DNA of 64,000 nt from Flavobacteriales bacterium (GTDB lineage Bacteria > Bacteroidota > Bacteroidia > Flavobacteriales_F > PHOS-HE28), in contig JACJZJ010000004.1 of assembly GCA_020635675.1 (NCBI GenBank), forward strand, positions 372,001-436,000, in the 5' to 3' direction. Of this stretch, positions 44,911 through 51,727 are shown one piece after another. The notes beneath the pieces were generated by a model, which did no database searches, was not told the DNA's origin, and saw only the letters and a program-made list of their open reading frames with translations. Every line of letters starts with the position of its first letter. Within the stretch, counting starts at the first letter, position 1. Both the position numbers and the translations under genes were made by a program.

Positions 44911-45633
44911 ATGGCCTTCCGGCGCTTACTTCGCGGCATGCGCCTTCCGCTCCTGCTCGCCGCGCAAGCCCTGCTGGTCACCTGCGCCACCGCCCAGAAC
45001 GGCCCCGTGGTCGCCACCGGCGCCATGCGGAACACGATGTTCAATGGCCAGCTGGCGGGCCTTGTGCGGCTCGACAGCCTGTGCACACCCGGCACGTACG
45101 GCCTGGGGCCGGTGGAATACCTGCGCGGCGAACTGCTGCTGTGGGACGGCCACCCCTACCGCGCCACCGCCGCGGGGGACAGCGCCATGCGCGTGGAGGA
45201 ACGGCCCGACAGCCGCGCGCCCTTCTTCGTACACCAGCGCGTGACGCAATGGACGGAGGTGACCCTGCCCGACTCCGTCACCGACCTGCCCGCGCTCGAT
45301 GCCTTCCTCACCGCCCGCTTCGGCTCGGCCGGCACGCCCTTCGCCTTCACCCTCTCCGGCACCTTTCAGGGCATCGACCTCCACCTCGTGGATGTGTCGC
45401 CCGGACGCACCATCGCCGGACCCGATGATGCCCACCAGGAGAACAAGCACTTCCACCTTTCCGAAGTCACCGCCGACGCCCTCGGCTTCTTCTCCACGAA
45501 GCACAAGGCGGTGTTCACCCACCACGACACCAACATCCACGTCCACGCCATCACCACCGCACGCGACCGCATGGGTCACGTGGAGGCGTTCACCATCGCA
45601 CCGGGCGCCTGCCGCCTGCGGGTGGCACGGTAG
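44911..45633 (+). CDS. Exported acetolactate decarboxylase
   Basis: A 240-residue protein of the acetolactate decarboxylase (AlsD/BudA) family. The mature part has TYGLGPVEYLRGELLLWDG, FVHQRVTQWTEVTLP, FAFTLSGTFQGIDLHLVDVSPG and the metal-site end HHDTNIHVHAITTARDRMGHVEAF, where HVH and GH are the expected Zn ligands. The enzyme converts alpha-acetolactate to acetoin. An N-terminal signal peptide (RLPLLLAAQALLVTCATAQ) is present, which is unusual for a central-metabolic enzyme. Starts at 44896, 44902, 44911 and 44938 are all possible; I chose 44911. It is convergent with the gene at 45640, with 6 bp between stops. Confidence 0.85.
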   Translation: MAFRRLLRGMRLPLLLAAQALLVTCATAQNGPVVATGAMRNTMFNGQLAGLVRLDSLCTPGTYGLGPVEYLRGELLLWDGHPYRATAAGDSAMRVEERPDSRAPFFVHQRVTQWTEVTLPDSVTDLPALDAFLTARFGSAGTPFAFTLSGTFQGIDLHLVDVSPGRTIAGPDDAHQENKHFHLSEVTADALGFFSTKHKAVFTHHDTNIHVHAITTARDRMGHVEAFTIAPGACRLRVAR

Positions 45634-45639
45634 GCCGGT

Positions 45640-46449
45640 CTACTTGTCGATGCCGAAGGCGTACACCTTGTCGCCGTTCATGAAGCCGTACTCGCCATCG
45701 CCCATCGGGTCTTCGATGGTGATCTCGTACAGCTGCTGGCCGATGTTCTTGAAGGAGAGGCGCAGGCGGTTGTCCGTCACCTCGTCCCGCGAGCTGCCCC
45801 AGCCGTAGTGGCTGCTCTTGGACAGTTGGATCGCCCGCTGCTTGCGGCCCTTGTCGGAGTCGAACTTCACCAGCTCGATCAGGTCCGAGGGGTCCTGCCC
45901 GGGATAGGTCTTGATCACAAAGCGGTACTGCCCCGGCGCCAGGCGCACGTTGGAGGTGGCCCCGGTGATCTTGTAGGAGGAGGTGCCGCCGCCGAAGCCG
46001 CCATAGCCGCCACGGGACGAGGAGTTGTGCCCCTCCTGCTTCTCCAGCTGCCGGTATTCGCCGCCCGCCGTCATCAGGTACACCTGGTTGATGAACTCCG
46101 GACCGTTGTCCGCCGGAGCGCTCGCCGTGGGTGCCGGTGCGCTCCCCTTCGCCTGGTACACATAAGGGTGCTGCAGGGCCTCGGTCAGGGCCATGATGCG
46201 GCCGGAGTCCTGGGCCTCCACCGCCTGCTTCAGCTCCACCCAGGTCTGGCGGTCCTTCTGCAGGGCCGCGGCGGCCTCATAGTCCTGCGCGGCGGCGGCC
46301 TGCGCGATCTGCGCATCCAGCTCGCGGATGTGGGTGTCGATCGCCTCGGTCTGGGCGGTGGCGGTGTGGGGGGCCAGGCAGAGGCACAGGCCGGCGAGCG
46401 CCACCGTATGCCGCAGCACGCGGCCGGTGGAAATGCACAACTTCATCAT
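45640..46449 (-). CDS. Exported hypothetical protein with UVR-like helix
   Basis: A 269-residue exported protein: a signal peptide ending TATAQ, then a helical stretch IRELDAQIAQAAAAQDYEAAAALQKDRQTW that resembles the UVR motif (AA-x-x-x-D-Y-E-x-A-A-x-L-x-x). A glycine- and serine-rich linker and a beta-rich C-terminal domain (APGQYRFVIKTYPGQDPSD, YEITIEDPMGDGEYGFMNG) follow. The domain order suggests a surface or periplasmic protein whose helical part mediates pairing. Start choice at 46449 (a second ATG at 46446) is set by the signal peptide. No function can be named. The 285 bp upstream to the SulP gene hold no other gene. Confidence 0.75.
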   Translation of the reverse strand: MMKLCISTGRVLRHTVALAGLCLCLAPHTATAQTEAIDTHIRELDAQIAQAAAAQDYEAAAALQKDRQTWVELKQAVEAQDSGRIMALTEALQHPYVYQAKGSAPAPTASAPADNGPEFINQVYLMTAGGEYRQLEKQEGHNSSSRGGYGGFGGGTSSYKITGATSNVRLAPGQYRFVIKTYPGQDPSDLIELVKFDSDKGRKQRAIQLSKSSHYGWGSSRDEVTDNRLRLSFKNIGQQLYEITIEDPMGDGEYGFMNGDKVYAFGIDK

Positions 46450-46719
46450 GGTCCGGTAGGGTATTGGTGGGGAACGGGACGTGAAAATAGGCGGCGGCGG
46501 GGAATGGACAAGCAAGGGGGCGTACGGCCCGACCGCTGCAGAATGCCCCCCGCTCGATCGATATGCAGCCGATCCAGATCCAGCGGCTCCGCGTCCACCT
46601 CATCCAACCCATGGAAGCCCGGGCGGTCGCAGGCCTGCTGATGCGTTGCATGCCATTCCATACCATACCAAAGGCACGGATCACCGATCCGCGCCAGCAC
46701 CCGACCGCCTCACTCCCGA

Positions 46720-46727
46720 TACCTTCG
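46720..46727 (+). promoter_or_regulatory. -7-like element of the SulP gene
   Basis: TACCTTCG, one mismatch from TAnnTTTG, 7 bp before the ATG at 46735. A short leader is implied. Confidence 0.4.
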
Positions 46728-46734
46728 CGCCACC

Positions 46735-48369
46735 ATGGCCGAGTTCGTCCCCAAGCTCCTCACGCTCTGGCGGACCGGCATTCCCCGCGCCCAGCTCCGC
46801 CGGGACATCACCGCCGGCATCATCGTGGGCGTGGTGGCCCTGCCCCTGGCCATCGCCTTCGGCATCGCCTCCGGGGTCACCCCGGAAAAGGGCCTGGTCA
46901 CCGCCATCGTCGCGGGCTTCGTCATCAGCGCGTGCGGCGGCTCGCGCGTGCAGATCGGCGGACCCACCGGCGCCTTCATCGTCATCGTCTACGGCATCGT
47001 GCAGAAGCACGGGGTGGACGGGCTCATCATCGCCACGGGCATGGCCGGGGTGCTGCTCGTGCTCATGGGGCTGCTGCGCTTCGGGCAGCTGCTCAAATAC
47101 TTCCCGCACACCCTCGTGGTCGGCTTCACCTCCGGCATCGCGCTCATCATCTTCTCCGGACAGGTGAAGGACCTGCTCGGGCTCGACATCGCCACCGTGC
47201 CGCCCGACTTCTTCGGCAAGTGGGCCGCCTACCTCGGCAACCTGGGGCACGTCAACGGCTGGGCCCTCGCCGTCGGCGTCGGTTCGCTGCTCGTTTCCGC
47301 CTATGGCTCCCGCTTCGTCCGTTTCCTGCCCGGCCCCATGCTGGCCATCCTGCTCTCCACCGCCGCCGTGGCCCTGTTCCAGCTGCCGGTGTCCACCATC
47401 CAGGACCAGTTCGGGGCCATCCCACGCACGCTGCCCGCGCCGCACGTGCCGCACGTGGACCTCGCCACGCTGCACGACCTCATCCAACCCGCGCTGGCCA
47501 TCGCGCTGCTCGGCGCCATCGAATCGCTGCTCTCCGCGGTGGTGGCCGATGGCATGATCGGCGGGCGCCACCGCAGCAACATGGAGCTGGTGGCCCAGGG
47601 CGGGGCCAACCTGCTGTCCGCCCTGTTCGGCGGCATCCCCGCCACCGGCGCCATCGCCCGCACGGCCACCAACGTGAAGAACGGCGGCCGCACCCCCATC
47701 GCGGGCATGGTGCACGCGCTCACCCTGCTGGTGATCATGCTCCTCGCCGCGCCCTGGGCGGGCATGATCCCCATGGCCTGCCTGGCCGGCATCCTGGTGG
47801 TGGTGGCCTACAACATGAGCGAATGGCGCGGCTTCGTCGAGGTGCTCAAGGGCAACCGCTACGATGCCGTGGTGCTGCTGGTCACCTTCATCCTCACGGT
47901 GGTCTTCGACCTGGTCCTGGCCATCGAGGTGGGCATGGTGCTCGCCGCCTTCCTCTTCATGAAGCGCATGAGCGACATCACCGACCTGCGCCCCGTGCTG
48001 GCGGAAGGCGAAGGCGAGGAGCACCTCTTCGATCAGGAGCACCAGCGCCTGCCGCCCCACGTGCTCCTCTTCGCCATCAGCGGTCCGCTCTTCTTCGGCG
48101 CCGCCCAGAAGTTCCAGGACGTGCTCGGGCAGATCCACGACCGCCATCGGGTGGTGGTGCTGCGCATGCGCCACGTGCCCTTCATCGATGCCACCGGCAT
48201 CCACCGCCTCAAGGGCATCGTGCTGCACCTGAGGGCCCGGGGCCGCCGGGTGCACCTGATCGACCTGGACCCGCGGGTGCGGGCGGAACTGGCCGCGGAG
48301 GACTGGGCGGGCGATGGCCTCATCGCCGATTCCCTCGAACAGGTGGTGGCGGACGCCGGGGACCGCTAG
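46735..48369 (+). CDS. SulP-family anion transporter with STAS domain
   Basis: A 544-residue membrane transporter of the SLC26/SulP family. The N-terminal RRDITAGIIVGVVALPLAIAFGIASG motif, the GGSRVQIGGPTGAFIVIVYGIV segment and the ATGAIARTATNVKNGG loop are typical of its 14-helix core. A C-terminal STAS domain (about 430-540: HVLLFAISGPLFFGAAQKFQDVL, VVVLRMRHVPFIDATGIHRL) is present. The family moves sulfate, bicarbonate, or other anions. The start is fixed by the ATG at 46735, just upstream of the conserved N terminus. The larger out-of-frame reading at 46563-48719 is a shadow. Substrate unknown. Confidence 0.93.
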   Translation: MAEFVPKLLTLWRTGIPRAQLRRDITAGIIVGVVALPLAIAFGIASGVTPEKGLVTAIVAGFVISACGGSRVQIGGPTGAFIVIVYGIVQKHGVDGLIIATGMAGVLLVLMGLLRFGQLLKYFPHTLVVGFTSGIALIIFSGQVKDLLGLDIATVPPDFFGKWAAYLGNLGHVNGWALAVGVGSLLVSAYGSRFVRFLPGPMLAILLSTAAVALFQLPVSTIQDQFGAIPRTLPAPHVPHVDLATLHDLIQPALAIALLGAIESLLSAVVADGMIGGRHRSNMELVAQGGANLLSALFGGIPATGAIARTATNVKNGGRTPIAGMVHALTLLVIMLLAAPWAGMIPMACLAGILVVVAYNMSEWRGFVEVLKGNRYDAVVLLVTFILTVVFDLVLAIEVGMVLAAFLFMKRMSDITDLRPVLAEGEGEEHLFDQEHQRLPPHVLLFAISGPLFFGAAQKFQDVLGQIHDRHRVVVLRMRHVPFIDATGIHRLKGIVLHLRARGRRVHLIDLDPRVRAELAAEDWAGDGLIADSLEQVVADAGDR

Positions 48370-48383
48370 GAGCGCCGGACGGA

Positions 48384-48391
48384 TACATTTG
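48384..48391 (+). promoter_or_regulatory. -7 element of the 107-residue gene
   Basis: TACATTTG, a perfect TAnnTTTG, 4 bp before the ATG at 48396 and 14 bp after the SulP stop. It implies a nearly leaderless message. Confidence 0.5.
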
Positions 48392-48395
48392 CCGG

Positions 48396-48719
48396 ATGCG
48401 CCGCAGCTCCGAACCCGGCCTGGCCGAGTGCCAGCTCCTGCACGCGGACGGGGTGGCCCTGTTCCGCCCCATCGCCGCCATGGACGTGCCGCCGCAACGC
48501 TTCACGGACCTCTTCGCCCCGCTGTTCCAGCACAACCCGCTGCTGAAGGCCGTGCGCGTGAACGTGAAGCTGATGGGCCTGCGCGCCATCTTCTTCAACA
48601 TCACCGCCGAGCGCGATCAGCTGGACGCGTTCAACGCGGAGTTCATCCGCACCCTGCAGAAGCTGAAGGTGACCCCGGAGCAGAGCATGGAGTTGACGTT
48701 CCGGTTGCAGTACAGTTGA
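48396..48719 (+). CDS. 107-residue hypothetical protein
   Basis: A small soluble protein with a predicted alpha/beta fold: VALFRPIAAMDVPPQRFTDLFAPLF, then a strand-rich VRVNVKLMGLRAIFFNITAE and helices ending QSMELTFRLQYS. No membrane segment or catalytic motif is visible. It starts 27 bp after the SulP stop on the same strand, but its own perfect -7 element may give it an independent transcript. A strongly negative or positive charge bias is absent. Unknown function; I am fairly sure it is coding because codon-position bias and the neighbours agree. Confidence 0.65.
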   Translation: MRRSSEPGLAECQLLHADGVALFRPIAAMDVPPQRFTDLFAPLFQHNPLLKAVRVNVKLMGLRAIFFNITAERDQLDAFNAEFIRTLQKLKVTPEQSMELTFRLQYS

Positions 48720-48770
48720 GGGGGAACGAAGCGGGACGTAGTAATGGGGGGCAATGGGCCTGCTCAGGCA

Positions 48771-48786
48771 CGAGCGTAGACGCTCG
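48771..48786. repeat. CGAGCGT/ACGCTCG inverted repeat
   Basis: CGAGCGT-AG-ACGCTCG is a perfect 7-bp arm hairpin at the right-hand limit of the cassette island, 20 bp before the fourth R-M tail copy. It could be an interspersed palindromic element or a terminator of the minus-strand array. Confidence 0.45.
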
Positions 48787-48805
48787 CGCTATTTAGGGGG
48801 ATGGA

Positions 48806-48846
48806 ATCACCTTCTCCTTGTCATCCGCGAAGTGGTAGGTGTTCAT
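48806..48846 (-). pseudogene. R-M 3'-end copy C (short remnant)
   Basis: The minus strand encodes MNTYHFADDKEKVI followed by PSP and a stop. It matches FNTYRFADHKEKVIDLL near the C terminus of the R-M protein at 51728-54790. Only about 41 bp are similar, so it is the most reduced of the copies. It follows directly on the 235-residue gene. Confidence 0.7.
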
Positions 48847-48856
48847 GCTTGTCGGA

Positions 48857-49564
48857 CTACGACACGACGACAGAAACAACCACTTCCTGCAAATCATCAG
48901 CGTCGCCGCGAAGCCTGAATCTATCGATTACCGCCGTTGAACCTTCGAAATCTCGAAACCGTACTCGTATCAAGTCAATGAGGTGGATTTCGACATCCGG
49001 GCTTGCGTTGTCCGTTTCTGTGAGGCTGACCTCGTTCCCGACCGGCGCGATATAGCGGGTATACGGTGCGTTCGTAATCCCTATCCATCGCGGTGCTCGT
49101 CCCTCGGAGATGAACCTGAAGTAAAAGGTGTAACGCTGACCCGGCCGGTGCCGTGTAAGTGCAAAGCGCATTCGGCTGTCGCGATCAATAGCGATCTGTA
49201 CGTTTTGGGTAGTGGCCGGATCCCAGCCGATACAACGCAACTCATGTTCAGAGCGGGGTATCCTGGCGGAAGGCCCTGTCGGTGTACTTGCACGACGGCC
49301 GAATGGCCATAGATCAAGGCGTTTCCTTACGATCCAGAAGAGAGCTACGAAGACGAATACAACAACGAGCACGTAGCCCACAGGAACAGGATGGGAGAAA
49401 ATGCCGCCTATCCAATCGAGGGCGCTCTGTACTGCACTTAACTCAATCGCCTCCAGGGCCCGCACGATGAACTTCAGTAGCTCCCAAAGGATCAAAGCGA
49501 GCACACCACCCACCGCGGTGTAACCAACAGGATGGTTCAATATCGCTCTGATCCTAGAGAACAT
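48857..49564 (-). CDS. Two-helix membrane protein of the cassette array (235 residues)
   Basis: A 235-residue protein. Two membrane helices (about 12-35 and about 58-85, separated by a soluble loop) form an N-terminal hairpin. A cytosolic beta-rich domain follows (about 105-235), with RYTFYFRFISEGRAPRWIGITN and a long EIHLIDLIRVRFRDFEGS strand-turn pattern. I do not recognise the family. Base composition is lower in G+C than the flanking genes. The ATG at 49564 lies 3 bp after the stop of the R-M tail copy A reading frame, and its own 3' end adjoins copy C. This placement between tail copies matches the other cassettes and suggests a defense effector. Confidence 0.75.
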   Translation of the reverse strand: MFSRIRAILNHPVGYTAVGGVLALILWELLKFIVRALEAIELSAVQSALDWIGGIFSHPVPVGYVLVVVFVFVALFWIVRKRLDLWPFGRRASTPTGPSARIPRSEHELRCIGWDPATTQNVQIAIDRDSRMRFALTRHRPGQRYTFYFRFISEGRAPRWIGITNAPYTRYIAPVGNEVSLTETDNASPDVEIHLIDLIRVRFRDFEGSTAVIDRFRLRGDADDLQEVVVSVVVS

Positions 49565-49567
49565 CGT

Positions 49568-49831
49568 TCAGCGTATTGCCTTTCCCATCCTCCTCACCAC
49601 CACCACCGTCTTCACACTCACCGTACACACCCTCCTCAGCAGGTCTATCACCTTCTCCTTGTGGCCCGCGAAACGGTAGGTGTTGAACAACTCGGTGATG
49701 GTGGGGTCCTTGGGCGTTTTCTCCTTGTACTGGTCCCGTACCCATTCTAGGGCGTTTCGGTTGCCCAGCTCGTGGTGCGCATTTACTACGTGGGGGTAGG
49801 ACAAGACTGGCTTATACTGGGCGCTAATCAT
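49568..49831 (-). pseudogene. R-M 3'-end copy A (open 87-codon frame)
   Basis: The minus strand reads an open frame of 87 codons whose last 66 or so residues resemble the R-M C terminus: LGNRNALEWVRDQYKEKTPK against LGNRSALEWVLDQYKEKKPK, then DPTI, FNTYRF, HKEKVIDLL and RVCTVSV. The frame has no internal stop. Its ATG overlaps the stop of the AbiC-like gene as TGATG, and its own stop lies 3 bp before the next ATG, so it may be translated. Homology begins near 49781; the first 20 or so residues differ. It may be a displaced 3' end of the R-M gene or a functional small protein. Confidence 0.75.
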
Positions 49832-50577
49832 CAGGGCAGTAGCACATTCAGCCTATCATAAGCGCTGTATATCTCTTCAGGTATGCCAGTGTGAACCTTG
49901 CCACAACTCTTGCAAGGCTCTTGCTTCGAAACACGATGTTCTTCCAACAGGGCCAGCACGGGCTTCAGCCTTGCTTCGTAGGTAAAGCGCGCTGTAGCCA
50001 ACAGATATTCCTTGTCCACTGGATTCAGTGACCTCTTTGTAATGTCCTCAACCAAGATGCACATCCGATCTAAGATCATGCGGATGTGAGCGAATTGGGG
50101 TATGTCTATCAATGCCTCGTCATGTTCGGCACGAACATCCTTCATCGTGTCGAGTGCCTCTATGATGGCTTCAACACCTTTGTACTGGATGGTGTTCTTC
50201 ACCCGAGCATTGCTGGGGCCAGTGGTCGTCGTTTGTGTGAGGCTAAAGTCATTCATGTCATCACGCAGAAGCTGGACCTGTTGGGTCATGTAAGTACTCA
50301 ACTTCTGATACGCGTCCAACTCGCGCTGTTCCTGCAGCTGAGTCACTACGATCTCATTCGCTGTGATCTGTGCCTTTAGTGCAAGAAACAACAGGACTGC
50401 ACCCACCAATCCAACTATGGGGGCTGTTGTGCCGCCAATCGTATCACCGATCTGACCACTTGCTTGAAAGTTGATCCCTAGTATGGTAGGTAGGGTCCAT
50501 AGCCAAGGGCTGATTACAACGGCCAATAACCCAACTATCAAGGACAGTTTCGCTATCCGTAGATCTGAGCGCTTCAT
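49831..50577 (-). CDS. Putative AbiC-like abortive infection membrane protein
   Basis: A 248-residue protein. Two membrane helices (about 8-35 and 48-72) are joined by SGQIGDTIGGTTAPIVGLVG, followed by the ALKAQITANEIVVTQLQEQRE helix. This G-D-x-I-G-G-T plus L-x-x-Q-I pattern is that of the putative AbiC (PF16872-type) abortive infection proteins. The C-terminal cytosolic part is helical and has CKSCGKVH (a CxxC-type site, about residue 230). The start at 50577 lies just after copy B of the R-M tail. Family assignment is by motif recollection only. The context, a cassette array beside an R-M gene, supports an antiphage role. Confidence 0.7.
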   Translation of the reverse strand: MKRSDLRIAKLSLIVGLLAVVISPWLWTLPTILGINFQASGQIGDTIGGTTAPIVGLVGAVLLFLALKAQITANEIVVTQLQEQRELDAYQKLSTYMTQQVQLLRDDMNDFSLTQTTTTGPSNARVKNTIQYKGVEAIIEALDTMKDVRAEHDEALIDIPQFAHIRMILDRMCILVEDITKRSLNPVDKEYLLATARFTYEARLKPVLALLEEHRVSKQEPCKSCGKVHTGIPEEIYSAYDRLNVLLP

Positions 50578-50599
50578 CGTGTAGCTGGCTCCTAGCGTA

Positions 50600-50746
50600 T
50601 GGCTTCTCCATCCCCCTCACCACCTCCACCGTCCTCACCCTCACCGTACACACCGTCCTCAGCAAGATTATCACCTTCTCCTTATGGTGCGCGAACTTGC
50701 CTGCCGTGGCGGGGCGGCAGGTGTTGAACATCTCGCGGATGAGCCA
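50600..50746 (-). pseudogene. R-M 3'-end copy B (interrupted by a palindrome)
   Basis: The minus strand encodes LIREMFNT, then a short insertion, then FAHHKEKVIILLRTVCTV and RVRTVEVV. It matches the R-M C terminus (TIREKFNT, FADHKEKVIDLLKRVCTV). A 22-bp palindrome, CCTGCCG-TGGCGGGG-CGGCAGG (50700-50721), lies at the site of the insertion. The frame continues past the R-M stop position and into the start of the AbiC-like gene in another phase, so this copy is degenerate. Confidence 0.72.
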
Positions 50747-50771
50747 AGGCAAGAAATGTTGGCACCCCTAA

Positions 50772-50993
50772 TTAGCTAGACAAGGGTGTTCCTCGGTCAT
50801 TCACTTCTCTCACGGCGCTTTCTGGTAGTTTAGCCCTAATACCCAGCCTTGAGAAGTAAACAACTACTTCTCGCCGTTCGAGATCTTCGCTGATGATCTC
50901 TCCAATCTCGCCCGCTGGAATGCGTTGTCCGCGGTCCTCGAATAACCGGATATTCTGAACCCGGGCACCGACACAGGGAAGTCCTTGACACAT
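50772..50993 (-). CDS. 73-residue SH3/KOW-like small protein of the cassette
   Basis: A short protein beginning MCQGLPCVGARVQNIRLFED, followed by QRIPAGEIGEIISEDL and REVVVYFSRLGI, then KLPESAVREV. The alternation of V, I and G at strand spacing resembles small SH3-fold or KOW-like proteins such as NifZ-type domains. Its ATG lies 2 bp after the stop of the 240-residue membrane gene, so the two are co-translated and may form an effector-immunity or effector-sensor pair. It ends 26 bp before copy B of the R-M tail. The family is not certain. Confidence 0.65.
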   Translation of the reverse strand: MCQGLPCVGARVQNIRLFEDRGQRIPAGEIGEIISEDLERREVVVYFSRLGIRAKLPESAVREVNDRGTPLSS

Positions 50994-50995
50994 TG

Positions 50996-51718
50996 CTAAT
51001 CTGGTTTGGTGAATCCTGAAAGCACGATGGCCTGGTCTCGCATGTTTCGTTTCGAAACTATGAAAAGGACCAATGCGATACCTAGCACGACAAACGCCGG
51101 TATGTTCGGCCACAATCCTCCTTTCCAGAAGAGCATGATTGCAACAACGAACGTAGCAAGACAGCTATTCACTGCCAGCCTGTAGTATTCGAAGCTGCGG
51201 TCCAGCAAGTAGCTATAGGCTGGTAACACATGCTGGTCCGCTAGCTTTTTGTAGTCCTGATTCGCACGTTCTACTCGATCCATGGTATCCAAGGCATCCT
51301 GGATAGCTTTTCGCGCAGCAGTCATCGCCTTCTGCTTTGGTTGGCCGGCGACGGCATTTTCCCATGCCTCAACTGACGTGGTGACGGTACTCGCTCTAGA
51401 CTTCACTGCTGCGATATGTTCAGGGCTGTTCTTTACACGATGTGCGTCTGCGACCGTCTTTGAACCGATTCGCATGATAGCCCTGCCGATTTTCAGCTTC
51501 ACCAAGGGCTCAGGGAAAAGCACGCGCATAACATCCACGGCAACGCCACAGACAAATGCAGCTATGGACAAGGGTAGAATCAAATAGCTGTCGCCGGAGG
51601 ATTCGAACGGACATTGGAGAAGATACCCGGTTCCAAAGAACTCAAGTACGGCGAAGAGGAGAACGAGCCCGGGAATGAAGAATGCAAGGACAGCCGTAAG
51701 CGTGAGATCGAATTTCAT
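50996..51718 (-). CDS. Four-helix membrane protein of the cassette array (240 residues)
   Basis: A 240-residue protein with two hydrophobic hairpins. Helices at about 5-30 and 45-68 form the first, and 180-200 and 205-225 the second. A long cytosolic helical region lies between them (about 75-175, charged, with VKSRASTVTTSVEAWENAV and AARKAIQDALDTMDRVERA). No family is recognised. It starts 9 bp after the stop of the R-M gene and is followed by the 73-residue gene, so it is probably coexpressed with the nuclease. The first position beside an R-M gene fits an accessory defense membrane effector. Confidence 0.72.
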   Translation of the reverse strand: MKFDLTLTAVLAFFIPGLVLLFAVLEFFGTGYLLQCPFESSGDSYLILPLSIAAFVCGVAVDVMRVLFPEPLVKLKIGRAIMRIGSKTVADAHRVKNSPEHIAAVKSRASTVTTSVEAWENAVAGQPKQKAMTAARKAIQDALDTMDRVERANQDYKKLADQHVLPAYSYLLDRSFEYYRLAVNSCLATFVVAIMLFWKGGLWPNIPAFVVLGIALVLFIVSKRNMRDQAIVLSGFTKPD

Positions 51719-51727
51719 GGGGTCTTA

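Noticed and set aside
46563..48719. A 718-codon frame over the SulP gene
   Set aside because: It is out of frame with the SulP transporter, Arg- and His-rich in its first part, and only its last 107 codons (48396-48719) look like a real gene.
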